64,000 nt of DNA from Tropicimonas isoalkanivorans (GCF_900112335.1 NZ_FOLG01000004.1:62001-126000); one strand, 5' to 3'. Numbered from the stretch's first letter, positions 34,159 to 43,433 are shown. Notes: generated by a model not told the origin, from the letters alone. A program made the numbers and translations.

Positions 34159-34659
34159 ATGACCGATAACGTCGATGTGGTGATCGAGGCGCCCCAGTGG
34201 GAGGACGTGGGCCTGCACGCGCTCGCCGAAAAGGCGGTGCTGGCGACCCTGCGCCACCTGCGGCTGCCGGACGACTGCCAATGCTCGCTGCTGGCCACCG
34301 ACGATGCGCGAATCACTGTCCTGAATGCGGACTTTCGGGCCAAGGAAGCGGCCACCAATGTGCTCTCCTGGCCCGCCGAGGACCTTGCCGCCGACACCCC
34401 CGGCGGGCCCCCCGCGCTGCCGGAGGCGGATTTTCCGGGTGAGCCGCCGTTCCTCGGCGATATTGCGCTTGCCTGGGAAACCTGCCGGGCGGAAGCCGAT
34501 TGTGCAGAAAAGCCGCTCAATGCGCACGTTACGCACCTGATTGTACACGGATTGTTGCATCTGTTGGGCTATGATCACATCTGTGACGAAGATGCCGACT
34601 TGATGGAACGTCTCGAGATTGAAATACTTGGCGAACTCGGATTTCCGGACCCATATTAA
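34159..34659 (+). CDS. ybeY: Endoribonuclease YbeY
   Basis: A 166-residue metal-dependent endoribonuclease involved in 16S rRNA 3' end maturation and ribosome quality control. HLIVHGLLHLLGYDH contains the zinc motif HxxxHxxxxxH near the C-terminus, and the N-terminal region has the strand TDDARITVLNADFRAKEAATNVLSWP typical of the family. A Pro-rich insert (TPGGPPALPEADFPGEPPF) is longer than in enteric YbeY but usual in alphaproteobacteria. ATG 34159 is preceded by GGAACGAG. It sits between phoH and corC. Confidence 0.95.
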   Translation: MTDNVDVVIEAPQWEDVGLHALAEKAVLATLRHLRLPDDCQCSLLATDDARITVLNADFRAKEAATNVLSWPAEDLAADTPGGPPALPEADFPGEPPFLGDIALAWETCRAEADCAEKPLNAHVTHLIVHGLLHLLGYDHICDEDADLMERLEIEILGELGFPDPY

Positions 34660-34697
34660 GGGTGTGCCGGCGTGTCCGGTGGTTTTGGAAAGGAACG

Positions 34698-35621
34698 ATG
34701 GGCGACACTCCCGAAGGTTCTCCTAGCGCAGCGCATGGCGCGCAGGTAACCGACATTCACGAACAGCGCGGCTTCTTCGGCCGGCTGGCCGATCTTTTTA
34801 GCGAAAATGGCCCGGCCGATGAGGCTGGGGACGACATGGGCGGGGCCTCCGCCGAGCGGAACCAGCGGGGCGACGTGGTGTCCCGGGGCATGGCCAACCT
34901 GCGTCAGATGCGGGTGGAGGACGTGGCGATCCCGCGGGTGGAGATCTGTGCCGTCCCGGTGGACACGGATCTCGAGTCGCTGGTGGACGTCTTCCGGGAG
35001 AGCGGCAACACCCGCCTGCCGGTCTTCGACGGCACGCTCGACAACCCCTTGGGTCTGGTCCACCTGAAGGACGTGGCCCTGCGCTATGGCTTCAACGGGC
35101 ATGGCAACGAAGATTTCGACCTCCGCGAAATGCTGCGCCCGCTGATCTATGCACCGCCCTCCATGCCGATCGGCGTGCTGTTGCAGAAGATGCAGACGGA
35201 TCGCCGCCACATGGCGCTGGTGATCGACGAATATGGCGGCGTCGACGGCCTGCTGACGATCGAGGACCTCATCGAGCAGGTGATCGGCGAGATCGAGGAC
35301 GAGCACGACGTCGAGGAAGAAGCGTTCTGGACGGTTGAGAAGCCCGGCTGCTACCTCGCCCTCGCACGCGCCCCCCTGGACGAGTTCGAAGCCGCCATCG
35401 GCATGCGCCTGGTCGAAGAGGAGGACGAGGAGGAAATCGACACGCTCGGCGGCCTGGTCGTGATGGAAACGGGCCGGGTGCCTGCGCGCGGCGAGGTGAT
35501 TCCTCATGCCTCCGGCGCCCAGTTCGAGATCGTGGACGCGGACCCGCGCCGGATCAAGCGGCTGCGGGTGCGTTTGCCGAACGCCGCAATCCCCATGCCC
35601 CGGACGGCGGCGGCAGAGTAG
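34698..35621 (+). CDS. corC: CBS-domain protein of the CorC/HlyC family
   Basis: A 307-residue soluble protein. Two CBS domains (about 75-200; QMRVEDVAIPRVEI, TRLPVFDG, DRRHMALVIDEYGGVDGLLT) bind adenine nucleotides, and a C-terminal CorC/HlyC domain follows. It lacks the DUF21 membrane domain of CorB/YhdP-type proteins, as is usual for CorC. CorC is linked to magnesium and cobalt efflux; the name hemolysin often attached to it is not supported. AAGGA precedes ATG 34698; lnt starts 7 bp later. Confidence 0.9.
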   Translation: MGDTPEGSPSAAHGAQVTDIHEQRGFFGRLADLFSENGPADEAGDDMGGASAERNQRGDVVSRGMANLRQMRVEDVAIPRVEICAVPVDTDLESLVDVFRESGNTRLPVFDGTLDNPLGLVHLKDVALRYGFNGHGNEDFDLREMLRPLIYAPPSMPIGVLLQKMQTDRRHMALVIDEYGGVDGLLTIEDLIEQVIGEIEDEHDVEEEAFWTVEKPGCYLALARAPLDEFEAAIGMRLVEEEDEEEIDTLGGLVVMETGRVPARGEVIPHASGAQFEIVDADPRRIKRLRVRLPNAAIPMPRTAAAE

Positions 35622-35628
35622 CCCCGGT

Positions 35629-37167
35629 ATGTCGGCAGCGATCATGCGGGCGGTGGAGACGCGCCGCTCGGGCCAGTTGCTGTGCATCTGTCTTGGCGCG
35701 CTTCTCGCCATGGGGCAGGCGCCGCTCGGCTGGGCCTGGGGCGCGGTGGCCGTTCTGGCGGTTGCGCTTTACCTGATCTCCGTGCCGGCCGACTGGCGCG
35801 TGGCCGCGTGGCGCGGCTGGGCCCTTGGAACCGGGTATTTCGCCGCCGCCCTCTTTTGGATCGTCGAGCCTTTCCTTGTAGACATCGGCCGGCATGGCTG
35901 GATGGCCCCGTTTGCGCTGGTCTTCATGGCGGGGGGGCTGGCGCTTTTCTGGGCGCTGGCGTTCGGTCTCGCTGGCCGCTTCGGCAGCACCCGCCGCCAG
36001 CGCGCAGCCCTCGCCATCGTGACACTGACCGGGGCCGAGATGCTGCGGTCGGTGATCTTTACCGGCTTTCCCTGGGCCCTCGTCGGGCACATCTGGATCG
36101 GCTGGCCGCAGATGCAGCTTGCGGCCATCGTGGGGGCGCATGGGCTCACCGTGCTGACGGTGTCGGCGGCGGCGCTTCCGGCCATCTTCGGTCCGGCGCG
36201 TGTGTGGCTTGGTGTGCTGGCGGGGGTTGCGCTTCTGGGGCTTTCCGGCCTCTTCGGTACGTTCAGGGTGCCAGATGACCCGGCGCTGTTGGTAAGCGAC
36301 CCGCCGTCGATCGTGCGGCTGGTGCAGCCAAATGCGCCGCAACACCTGAAGTGGTCGCCCGAAATGGCGCCGATCTATTACCAGCGTCTGCTCGAGCAAA
36401 CCGCGGCGGCGCCCAGCACGGGCGGCCCGCGCCCCGGTCTGGTGATCTGGCCCGAGACCTCCGTCCCGGCCCTGTTGCACAACGCCGCGCCCGCCTTCGA
36501 GGCCATCGCCGACGCCGCGCAGGGGGCGCAGTCCATCGTCGGGCTGCAGCGGATCGACGATCAGGGGCGTTGGTTCAACTCGCTCGTCGCGCTTTCGTCC
36601 GAGGGCGGGATAGAAGCGCTGTACGACAAGCATCACCTGGTACCGTTCGGGGAATACATGCCGCTGGTGGAGATTTTCGCTCGCTGGGGCGTCTTCGGCC
36701 TCGCCGCCAACGAGACCGGCGGCTACAGCAGCGGGCCAGGGCCACAGGTGCTCGACCTCGACGGATTTGGCCGCATGTTGCCGCTGATCTGTTACGAGGC
36801 GATCTTTCCCGGCGACATCTCCGGCGCGCCGGTCCGGGCGGACTGGATCGTGCAGATCACCAACGATGCCTGGTTCGGGCACCTTTCCGGCCCGTTCCAG
36901 CACCTCGCCCAGGCCCGCCTGCGCGCCGTGGAGCAGGGGCTGCCGCTGTTCCGGGCGGCCAATACGGGTGTTTCCGCGGCCTTCGACCCCTACGGCCGCG
37001 AGCTTGCCCGGGTACCGCTCGATACGGCCGGGTTCATCGACGCGCCGCTGCCCGCGCCCTTGCCGCCAACGGTCTATGCCCGCTACGGAGACACGCCGGT
37101 GGGCATTCTCCTGCTCGCCCTGGGCGCGGTGATCGTGCTGTCACGGCGCCGTGCCAGGCTCGGTTGA
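35629..37167 (+). CDS. lnt: Apolipoprotein N-acyltransferase
   Basis: A 512-residue inner-membrane enzyme that adds the third acyl chain to lipoproteins. About seven N-terminal membrane segments are followed by a periplasmic nitrilase domain with the catalytic triad Glu276 (WPETS), Lys334 (YDKHHLVPFGEY) and Cys388 (LICYEAIF); NDAWFG and RAANTGVSAAFDPYG are further family motifs. A final membrane segment ends the chain. It completes the conserved miaB-lnt block and is followed directly by the riboswitch of metK. Confidence 0.95.
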   Translation: MSAAIMRAVETRRSGQLLCICLGALLAMGQAPLGWAWGAVAVLAVALYLISVPADWRVAAWRGWALGTGYFAAALFWIVEPFLVDIGRHGWMAPFALVFMAGGLALFWALAFGLAGRFGSTRRQRAALAIVTLTGAEMLRSVIFTGFPWALVGHIWIGWPQMQLAAIVGAHGLTVLTVSAAALPAIFGPARVWLGVLAGVALLGLSGLFGTFRVPDDPALLVSDPPSIVRLVQPNAPQHLKWSPEMAPIYYQRLLEQTAAAPSTGGPRPGLVIWPETSVPALLHNAAPAFEAIADAAQGAQSIVGLQRIDDQGRWFNSLVALSSEGGIEALYDKHHLVPFGEYMPLVEIFARWGVFGLAANETGGYSSGPGPQVLDLDGFGRMLPLICYEAIFPGDISGAPVRADWIVQITNDAWFGHLSGPFQHLAQARLRAVEQGLPLFRAANTGVSAAFDPYGRELARVPLDTAGFIDAPLPAPLPPTVYARYGDTPVGILLLALGAVIVLSRRRARLG

Positions 37168-37203
37168 CGCCGAACCCTCGCGCGCCTAATTGGGGGTACT
37201 TGT

Positions 37204-37250
37204 CCGCCACAACGGCTTCCTGACGTGGCGGCGTATTTCTCAATGGAGCA
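37204..37250 (+). promoter_or_regulatory. SAM/SAH riboswitch controlling metK
   Basis: CCGCCAC (37204-37210) and GTGGCGG (37225-37231) form the P1 stem around AACGGCTTCCTGAC, and AATGGAGCA (37242-37250) is the 3' strand that makes the pseudoknot. This matches the SAM/SAH class I know from Rhodobacterales metK leaders, including the sequence ACAACGGCTTCCTG-CG and ATGGAGCA. The Shine-Dalgarno GGAG is inside the pseudoknot strand, so ligand binding should block translation of metK, whose ATG is at 37254. Confidence 0.94.
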
Positions 37251-37253
37251 CTC

Positions 37254-38423
37254 ATGTCCCGGAAAGATTACACCTTTACCTCGGAGTCCGTCTCCGAGGG
37301 GCACCCCGATAAGGTCTGCGACCGTATCTCGGACGCGGTGCTTGACGCGTTCCTCACCGAGGAGCCGAACGCGCGGGTCGCCTGCGAGACCTTCGCCACC
37401 AGCGGCATGGTGGTGATCGGTGGCGAGGTCGGCCTGTCTGACGAGGAACGCCTGAAGACCTTCATGGGCAAGATCGGCGAGATCGCCCGCGACTGCATCC
37501 GGGACATCGGCTACGAGCAGGAGCAGTTCCACTGGAACACCTGCCGGGTGCTGAACTTCCTGCACGAGCAGTCCGCCCATATCGCCCAGGGCGTGGACCG
37601 CGACGGGGCGGGGGATCAGGGCATCATGTTCGGCTACGCGGTGGACGAAACGCCGGAACTGATGCCGGCGCCGCTGCAGTATGCCCACGCCATCCTGCGC
37701 CGCCTGGCGGAGGCGCGCAAATCCGGCGCGGAGCCGGACCTGCGGCCCGACGCCAAGTCGCAGCTGTCCATCCGCTACGAGGGCGGCAAGCCGGTGGAGG
37801 TGAGCTCCATCGTCCTGTCGACCCAGCATGCGGACGAAGGGCAGACCTCCGACGACATCCGCGCCATCGTGGAGCCCTACATTCGCGAGGTGCTGCCGGC
37901 GTCCTGGATTACCGAGGCCACCAAATGGTGGGTGAACCCCACGGGCACCTTCGTGATCGGCGGGCCGGACGGGGATGCCGGGCTGACGGGACGCAAGATC
38001 ATCGTCGACACCTACGGCGGCGCGGCGCCCCACGGCGGCGGCGCCTTCTCCGGCAAGGACCCGACGAAGGTCGACCGCTCTGCCGCCTATGCCGCCCGCT
38101 ACCTCGCCAAGAACGTTGTCGCGGCGGGCCTGGCGCGGCGTTGTTGCATCCAGCTCAGCTATGCCATCGGCGTGGCGCATCCGCTGTCGATCTATGTGGA
38201 CACCTACGGCACGGGAGAGGTCGACGAGACCGCTATTGAACGCGCGGTCGCAGAGGTGATGGACCTGACCCCGCTCGGCATCCGCACCCACCTCGATCTC
38301 AACCGGCCCATCTACCAACGCACGTCCGCCTACGGCCACTTCGGCCGCGAGCCGGATGCCGAGGGCGGGTTCAGCTGGGAACGCACGGACCTCGCCGAGG
38401 CCCTCAAAAAGGCCATCGCCTGA
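37254..38423 (+). CDS. metK: S-adenosylmethionine synthetase
   Basis: A 389-residue MetK, making SAM from methionine and [21 protein letters not shown] is the N-terminal ATP/methionine motif, [10 protein letters not shown] the second signature, and [20 protein letters not shown] with [19 protein letters not shown] the third. It has a typical length. A SAM/SAH riboswitch covers its ribosome site, giving feedback control by its own product. It is followed by a dispersed repeat and then trmB, a SAM user. Confidence 0.97.
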   Translation: MSRKDYTFTSESVSEGHPDKVCDRISDAVLDAFLTEEPNARVACETFATSGMVVIGGEVGLSDEERLKTFMGKIGEIARDCIRDIGYEQEQFHWNTCRVLNFLHEQSAHIAQGVDRDGAGDQGIMFGYAVDETPELMPAPLQYAHAILRRLAEARKSGAEPDLRPDAKSQLSIRYEGGKPVEVSSIVLSTQHADEGQTSDDIRAIVEPYIREVLPASWITEATKWWVNPTGTFVIGGPDGDAGLTGRKIIVDTYGGAAPHGGGAFSGKDPTKVDRSAAYAARYLAKNVVAAGLARRCCIQLSYAIGVAHPLSIYVDTYGTGEVDETAIERAVAEVMDLTPLGIRTHLDLNRPIYQRTSAYGHFGREPDAEGGFSWERTDLAEALKKAIA

Positions 38424-38432
38424 GCGCGGCGG

Positions 38433-38504
38433 CTTCTTGTGTCGGAAAATATCCTCGGGGGAGGCTCCCGGCTCTGCCGGGAGGCGTGGGGGCAGACAGC
38501 CCCC
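38433..38504 (+). repeat. Dispersed intergenic element, copy B
   Basis: CTTCTTGTGTC plus AAAATATCCTCGGGGG, then an internal hairpin CTCCCGGC-TCT-GCCGGGAG and a final GGGGGCAGACAGCCCCC. It starts 10 bp after the metK stop, so it may act in 3' end formation of the metK mRNA. Confidence 0.8.
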
Positions 38505-38681
38505 GTCCCGGCTTGCCGACGGCGGTGAGGCGGCGCAGGGGGCGCTCCCGCCCGTCTTCGCCCCCGTTCGGGGGCTCATCCCGTTGGGCCGGGCCGCGGG
38601 CTGAGGCCCGCGGCGGTTCGGCGCGGCCCGGAGCCGCTGCCGCTTGACCCCGGGGGCCGCCTTTGCCAAAGGCTGCGCGTC

Positions 38682-39410
38682 ATGACCAAAGAGACCGCTC
38701 CCCAAGGCGCCCCTTGGCGCAATTTCTATGGCCGCCGCCACGGCAAGACCCTGCGGCCGAGCCAGCAAACCTATCTCGAGGAAGACCTCGCCAGGCTCTC
38801 ACCCGGCCCCGTCGGCTGGGACGAGAACCCCGAGCGCAGGCCACTCGACCTGGACGCCTTGTTCGGCGGCCGCGATGTCTGGCTGGAGATCGGCTTCGGC
38901 GGGGGCGAGCACATGGTGCACCAGGCGGAGTTGCACCGGCAGGTCGGCATCATCGGCTGCGAGCCCTTCATCAACGGTGTCGCGATGCTGCTGGGGAAGA
39001 TCCGCGCGGCGGAGGCGGACAACGTGGCCGTCCACCCCGGCGATGCGCGCGATCTGTTCGACGTGCTGCCCGACGCCTCTATCGCGCGCGCCTTCCTGCT
39101 CTATCCGGACCCCTGGCCGAAGAAGCGGCACCATCGCCGCCGCTTCGTCACACCCGAGCATCTCGCGCCGCTGGCGCGTGTGATGACGCCGGGGGCGGAG
39201 TTGCGGATCGCGACGGACATTCCGGACTACGTGCGGCAGGCGCTGGAGCAGGTGCCGCGCCACGGGTTCGTCTGGACCGCGGAGGGACCGGAGGACTGGC
39301 GTCGACCGTGGGACGACTGGGTTTCCACGCGCTACGAGCAAAAGGCCCTGCGCGAGGGGCGGGTGCCGCATTACCTGACGTTCCGGCGGAGCGACGCGGG
39401 ACGGCGCTGA
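38682..39410 (+). CDS. trmB: tRNA (guanine-N7-)-methyltransferase
   Basis: A 242-residue SAM-dependent methyltransferase that makes m7G46 in tRNA. VWLEIGFGGGEHMVHQAE is the SAM-binding motif I, GCEPFINGVAMLLGKI motif II, and LLYPDPWPKKRHHRRRFV the TrmB signature with the catalytic Asp. The C-terminal STRYEQKALREGR is also typical. ATG 38682 was chosen because the usual RRHGKTLRPSQQ segment follows. The gap to metK is filled by the dispersed repeat and GC-rich hairpins. Confidence 0.94.
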   Translation: MTKETAPQGAPWRNFYGRRHGKTLRPSQQTYLEEDLARLSPGPVGWDENPERRPLDLDALFGGRDVWLEIGFGGGEHMVHQAELHRQVGIIGCEPFINGVAMLLGKIRAAEADNVAVHPGDARDLFDVLPDASIARAFLLYPDPWPKKRHHRRRFVTPEHLAPLARVMTPGAELRIATDIPDYVRQALEQVPRHGFVWTAEGPEDWRRPWDDWVSTRYEQKALREGRVPHYLTFRRSDAGRR

Positions 39411-39468
39411 GGTTGCCCGGCGTGTGGAACGCGGCCGACCGACGCGGGGCCGGCCGCTCATACGGTGA

Positions 39469-40128
39469 TCAAGCCGACGGGCTGATGAGGATATCCACGC
39501 GGCGGTTCTGGGCGCGGCCCTCCGCCGTGAGGTTGGACGCGACAGGGGCGTCCTCGCCGCGACCGGTTGCGGACATGCGGTATTGCGCGACGCCGTTCGC
39601 CGAAAGGATGGCCGCCACGGCCTGGGCGCGGCGCACGGAGAGATCCTGATTGTAGGCCGCGTCCCCGGTGTTGTCGGTGTGGCCGACGATTTGCGCGCTG
39701 GTGTTCGGGTATTGGTTCAGGTTGGCGGCGAGCGCGGCGAGATCGCCCCGGACCGCCCCGCGCACCTCGGTGCTGTCCACGTCGAACAGTATGTCCTGCG
39801 GCATGGTCACGACGAGGGTGTCGCCCTGCTGGCTAATCTGGATGTTCTGGTTGGAGATGGATTGGCGCAGGGCCGCTGCCTGCTGGTCCATCCGGTTGCC
39901 GGCGATCGCGCCAGCGCCGGCGCCGATGGCGGCGCCGAGCAGGGCGTTGCGGCCCCGATCCTTGTCGTTTTCAGCAGTGGCGAGGCCGGTGGCCGCGCCC
40001 AGGACGCCGCCCATGATGGCGCCTTGCTGGGTGTAGTTCGCATCCGGGTTCAGGTTGGCGGGATCGGTGCAGGCGCCGAGGGCGAGGGCGCTGCACAGGG
40101 GAAGGGTCAGGGAAAGACGGGTCATCAT
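39469..40128 (-). CDS. OmpA-family lipoprotein with glycine zipper
   Basis: A 219-residue outer-membrane lipoprotein. The signal peptide ends in ALGAC (about 16-20, lipidated Cys), a Gly/Ala-rich zipper follows (GAIMGGVLGAATG and LLGAAIGAGAGAIAG), and residues 110-217 form an OmpA peptidoglycan-binding domain with DILFDVDSTEV, GHTDNTGDAAYNQDLSVRRAQAV and GEDAPVASNLTAEGRAQNRRVDI, including the Asp and Arg that bind diaminopimelate. The layout matches YiaD/PilZ-independent OmpA-like lipoproteins that tether the outer membrane to the wall. ATG 40128 or 40125 (two adjacent Met) is the start. Confidence 0.9.
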   Translation of the reverse strand: MMTRLSLTLPLCSALALGACTDPANLNPDANYTQQGAIMGGVLGAATGLATAENDKDRGRNALLGAAIGAGAGAIAGNRMDQQAAALRQSISNQNIQISQQGDTLVVTMPQDILFDVDSTEVRGAVRGDLAALAANLNQYPNTSAQIVGHTDNTGDAAYNQDLSVRRAQAVAAILSANGVAQYRMSATGRGEDAPVASNLTAEGRAQNRRVDILISPSA

Positions 40129-40233
40129 GCTCGTGGCCTCTTTGGGGACATTTCCCTTAGGTTTTACGCCACCTGCGCGCCGGTGCCAGCCACCAATCGC
40201 GTGACGTGGCGGCCTCTCGCGCATTTTCGCCGC

Positions 40234-41094
40234 TCAACTTGCGTCCGCGCGGGCGGCTTCCCAGGCGAGAATGGCCCGTTTGACCGGCAGGCCCCAGTGG
40301 TAGCCCCCGAGGCCCCCGGACTTGCGGATGGCGCGGTGGCAGGGGATCAGCCAGGAGACCGGGTTGCGCCCGACGGCCGTTCCGACGGCGCGGACGGCTG
40401 CGGGGTGGCCGATGGCGCCAGCGATTTCGGAATAGGTCGTGACGTGGCCGCTGGGAATGGCCAGCAGCGCTTCCCAGACCTTGATCTGGAATGGGGCGCC
40501 GATAAGGTGAAGCCGCGCCTCGCCGGTCGCCTCGCCGAAGGCCGCCTGCACCCAGGGGCGCAGGGCGCCCGGGTCCTCCCGGAACGTCGCCTTCGGCCAC
40601 CGCGCGCGGAGGTCCGCCATGGTGGCTTCCGCCCCCGTGTCGGCGGCCAGGCCGATGCCGCAGATGCCCTTGTCCGTGGCCATCACCAGCGCCGGTCCGA
40701 AGGGGCTGTCGAACCATCCCCAGCGGATCTCGAGCCCGGCGCCGCCCCGGGCATATTCGCCGGGGGTCATGGACTCCCACCGCAGGAACATGTCGTGCAG
40801 CCGCCCGCTGCTCGACAGGCCCGCTGCGTCGGCGGCCTCCAGCGTGGTGAAGCGGTCGCGCAGGAGCGTCTTGGCGAGGCCGAGGGAAAGGTATTGCTGG
40901 TAGCGCTTCGGCGAAACGCCGACCCACTGGCTGAAGAGGCGCTGGAAATGGGCGGGGCTCATCTGCATCCGCGCCGCCAGGGCGTCCAGCGAGAGGGTCT
41001 CGCCCGTCTCTGCCGCCGCGTCGATCTCGTCGAGCGCGCGCCGCATGACGTTGAAGTGGTATCCCTGATCGGCGACTGCGGTTTCGGCATTCAT
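40234..41094 (-). CDS. Ada-like protein: AraC helix-turn-helix plus O6-methylguanine methyltransferase
   Basis: A 286-residue fusion. Residues 15-110 form an AraC-type helix-turn-helix (LAARMQMSPAHFQRLFSQWVGVSPKRYQQYL) and residues 120-280 an O6-alkylguanine-DNA methyltransferase with the acceptor cysteine in SWLIPCHRAI and the ligand-binding FQIKVWEAL. It lacks the N-terminal cysteine-rich domain by which enteric Ada senses methyl phosphotriesters. It may repair O6-alkylguanine and regulate genes, but how it would sense damage is unclear. ATG 41094 gives the family-like start. Confidence 0.9.
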   Translation of the reverse strand: MNAETAVADQGYHFNVMRRALDEIDAAAETGETLSLDALAARMQMSPAHFQRLFSQWVGVSPKRYQQYLSLGLAKTLLRDRFTTLEAADAAGLSSSGRLHDMFLRWESMTPGEYARGGAGLEIRWGWFDSPFGPALVMATDKGICGIGLAADTGAEATMADLRARWPKATFREDPGALRPWVQAAFGEATGEARLHLIGAPFQIKVWEALLAIPSGHVTTYSEIAGAIGHPAAVRAVGTAVGRNPVSWLIPCHRAIRKSGGLGGYHWGLPVKRAILAWEAARADAS

Positions 41095-41225
41095 CGTCTT
41101 GGCCTCCTGTGATGCAATGACATTAGTGGCCGGTCCGGGGCCGGGCGACCCGAATCCTGCGGCTTGCGTTTGCATCGGCGGCCGATGACGTTAAACCGGG
41201 CCGCAGGCAAAACGAGACGACCCGC

Positions 41226-41867
41226 ATGGCCCCGCAACTTCCCTACCGCGTGATGCGGGATATCTTCGAGCGTTTCCGCGCCCACGAGCCCGAACCGAAG
41301 GGCGAGTTGGAGCACACCAACGCGTTTACCCTGCTGGTCGCCGTGCTGCTCTCGGCGCAGGCCACCGACAAGGGCGTGAACCGCGCAACCCGGGCGCTCT
41401 TCGAGCAGGTTTCGACGCCGCAGGAGATGCTGGAGCTGGGCGAGGAGCGGCTGATCGAGCATATCCGCACCATCGGGCTCTATCGCAACAAGGCGAAGAA
41501 CGTCATGAAGCTCTGCTGCATCCTGGTGGAGGAGTACGGCGGGGAGGTTCCGAATTCCCGCGCCGCACTTCAGGGCCTTCCGGGCGTAGGGCGCAAGACG
41601 GCCAACGTGGTTCTCAACATGTGGTGGGGGATGCCGGCGCAAGCGGTGGACACCCACATTTTCCGTCTGGCGAACCGCACCGGGATTGCGCCCGGCAAGG
41701 ACGTGGTGGCGGTCGAGCGGGCCATCGAGGACAACGTCCCGGCCGATTTCGCCCGCCACGCGCATCACTGGATGATCCTTCACGGCCGCTACATCTGCGT
41801 GGCGCGCAAGCCGAAATGTGCCGTGTGTTTGATTGAAGATCTCTGTCCCAAGGAGGGCGTTGAATGA
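41226..41867 (+). CDS. nth: Endonuclease III
   Basis: A 213-residue base-excision glycosylase/AP lyase that removes oxidised pyrimidines. The helix-hairpin-helix LPGVGRKTANVVLN holds the catalytic Lys, VDTHIFRLANRTG the catalytic Asp, and CVARKPKCAVCLIEDLCP the four-cysteine iron-sulphur cluster loop (C-x6-C-x2-C-x5-C). Its last codons overlap the start of the PfkB kinase gene (ATGA), so the two are co-translated. Confidence 0.96.
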   Translation: MAPQLPYRVMRDIFERFRAHEPEPKGELEHTNAFTLLVAVLLSAQATDKGVNRATRALFEQVSTPQEMLELGEERLIEHIRTIGLYRNKAKNVMKLCCILVEEYGGEVPNSRAALQGLPGVGRKTANVVLNMWWGMPAQAVDTHIFRLANRTGIAPGKDVVAVERAIEDNVPADFARHAHHWMILHGRYICVARKPKCAVCLIEDLCPKEGVE

Positions 41868-42856
41868 GCCCGAACTATCAGGTTGCCGGGATCGGCAATG
41901 CCATTGTCGACGTGCTGTCCCATTCGGACGACAGTTTCCTGGACATCATGGGAATCGAGAAGGGGATCATGCAACTCGTCGAACGCGAGCGTGCGGAAGT
42001 CCTCTATGCCGCGATGGACGAGCGCCGGCAGGCGCCGGGCGGGTCGGTGGCGAACACGCTGGCGGGACTGGGGCACCTGGGGCTGAAGACGGCGTTCATG
42101 GGGCGGGTCCATGCGGATGCGCTCGGGGCCTATTACGCGCGGGCGCTGGCCGAGGGGGGTACCGATTTCGTCAACCCGCCGGTGCCGAACGGGGAGCTGC
42201 CCACGTCGCGCTCCATGATTTTCGTCTCGCCGGACGGGGAGCGGTCGATGAACACGTACCTCGGGATCTCCGCCGAACTGGGGCCGGAGGACGTGCCCGA
42301 TGCGGTGGCCGGGGCGTCGGAGATCCTGTTCCTGGAGGGCTACCTGTTCGACAAGGACAAGGGGAAGGAGGCCTTTCTGAAGGCCGCGCGTCTCTGCAAA
42401 GCGTCCGGCGGCCGCGCGGGGATTGCGCTGTCGGACCCGTTCTGCGTGGACCGGCACAGGGCCGATTTCCGCACGCTGGTGTCCGAGGAGATGGATTACG
42501 TCATCGGCAATGTCCACGAGTGGTGCTCGCTCTACGAGACAGAGGATCTGGAGCGCGCGCTGGCCCATGCGGCGGTCGATTGCGGGCTGGTGGTGTGCAC
42601 GCGGTCCGGCGACGACGTGATCCTGATCCGCGGGGCAGAGCGGGTGGAGGTGCCGGTGCACCGCGTGACGCCCGTGGACGCGACGGGCGCGGGCGACCAG
42701 TTCGCGGCCGGGTTCCTCTATGGGCTCTCCACCGGGCGGGACCTGGAGACATGCGGGCGGATGGGGGTGATCTGTGCGGGCGAGGTGATCGGCCATATGG
42801 GCCCGCGCCCGCAGACGGACACCTACGATCTGTTCCGGCAGGCGGGGCTTGTCTGA
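41864..42856 (+). CDS. PfkB-family kinase, adenosine kinase-like
   Basis: A 330-residue ribokinase-like kinase. GNAIVDVLSHSDDSFLD and GGSVANTLAGLGHLG are the N-terminal nucleoside-binding motifs, and TPVDATGAGDQFAAGFLYGL the C-terminal PfkB signature with the catalytic Asp. The N-terminal sequence and length fit the adenosine kinase-like group common in alphaproteobacteria rather than ribokinase or fructokinase. It should phosphorylate a nucleoside or sugar with ATP. It overlaps nth by 4 bp; the functional link, if any, is not clear. Confidence 0.85.
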   Translation: MSPNYQVAGIGNAIVDVLSHSDDSFLDIMGIEKGIMQLVERERAEVLYAAMDERRQAPGGSVANTLAGLGHLGLKTAFMGRVHADALGAYYARALAEGGTDFVNPPVPNGELPTSRSMIFVSPDGERSMNTYLGISAELGPEDVPDAVAGASEILFLEGYLFDKDKGKEAFLKAARLCKASGGRAGIALSDPFCVDRHRADFRTLVSEEMDYVIGNVHEWCSLYETEDLERALAHAAVDCGLVVCTRSGDDVILIRGAERVEVPVHRVTPVDATGAGDQFAAGFLYGLSTGRDLETCGRMGVICAGEVIGHMGPRPQTDTYDLFRQAGLV

Positions 42857-42938
42857 CGGCCGCGTCGAGCGCGGTCCGGCGGCGTGAAACGATTTCTTCG
42901 GGGTTGATTTTCGCCCTGCCGGGTGCCATGCGGCGTCC

Positions 42939-43172
42939 ATGAAGATCGGTGAGGTCATTTCCCGCGCACGCCGCGCGGCAGGGCTCAAGCAAAAGGAACT
43001 GGCCGCCGCCGCGGGCGTCCACGTGCAGACGCTCAAGCGCCTCGAAGGCGGCGCGGGGGCGGGCTACTCCACCGTCCGCGCGCTTGAGAAGGCCCTCGCC
43101 AAGTCCGGCGCCACCTGGCAGGAGGTCGACGGCGGCTACGAGCTGCGGGTCAAGCTGAAGTCAAAGTCCTGA
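42939..43172 (+). CDS. Small XRE-type helix-turn-helix protein
   Basis: A 77-residue DNA-binding protein. SRARRAAGLKQKELAAAAGVHVQTLKRLEGG is a clear helix-turn-helix, followed by a helix (TVRALEKALAKSG) and a short strand tail ending in KLKSKS. It has no separate ligand domain. ATG 42939 stands alone without a partner gene for a toxin nearby; the HIT gene is 261 bp downstream. It may be a stand-alone repressor or a remnant of a two-gene module. Confidence 0.82.
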   Translation: MKIGEVISRARRAAGLKQKELAAAAGVHVQTLKRLEGGAGAGYSTVRALEKALAKSGATWQEVDGGYELRVKLKSKS

Positions 43173-43433
43173 GCGAGCCGGCGGTCTGCCCACACATTGA
43201 ACGCGGGAGCGTCGGCGGCGTTGCTGGCTGCGTTCCGGTTGTTTTGGCGGGGCAAGCCGAGCGGATGCGGGGCGTGCGGGGGCGCGCACCGCCACCGAAG
43301 TCCGGCGCAGGACACGGCGCAGGAGAATGCCGTGTCGCGGGTGGAAATTCTGTCTATACCGAGGGAGATGGCGCGCGAGATTGCGGCGGCCGACACCCTG
43401 TTTGTCGACTGATTGGGTTTGAGGAGAGAGGCG

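Noticed and set aside
42939-43433. XRE protein plus a hidden toxin gene as a toxin-antitoxin module
   Set aside because: The 261 bp after the XRE gene contain no open frame with a ribosome site or toxin-like features.
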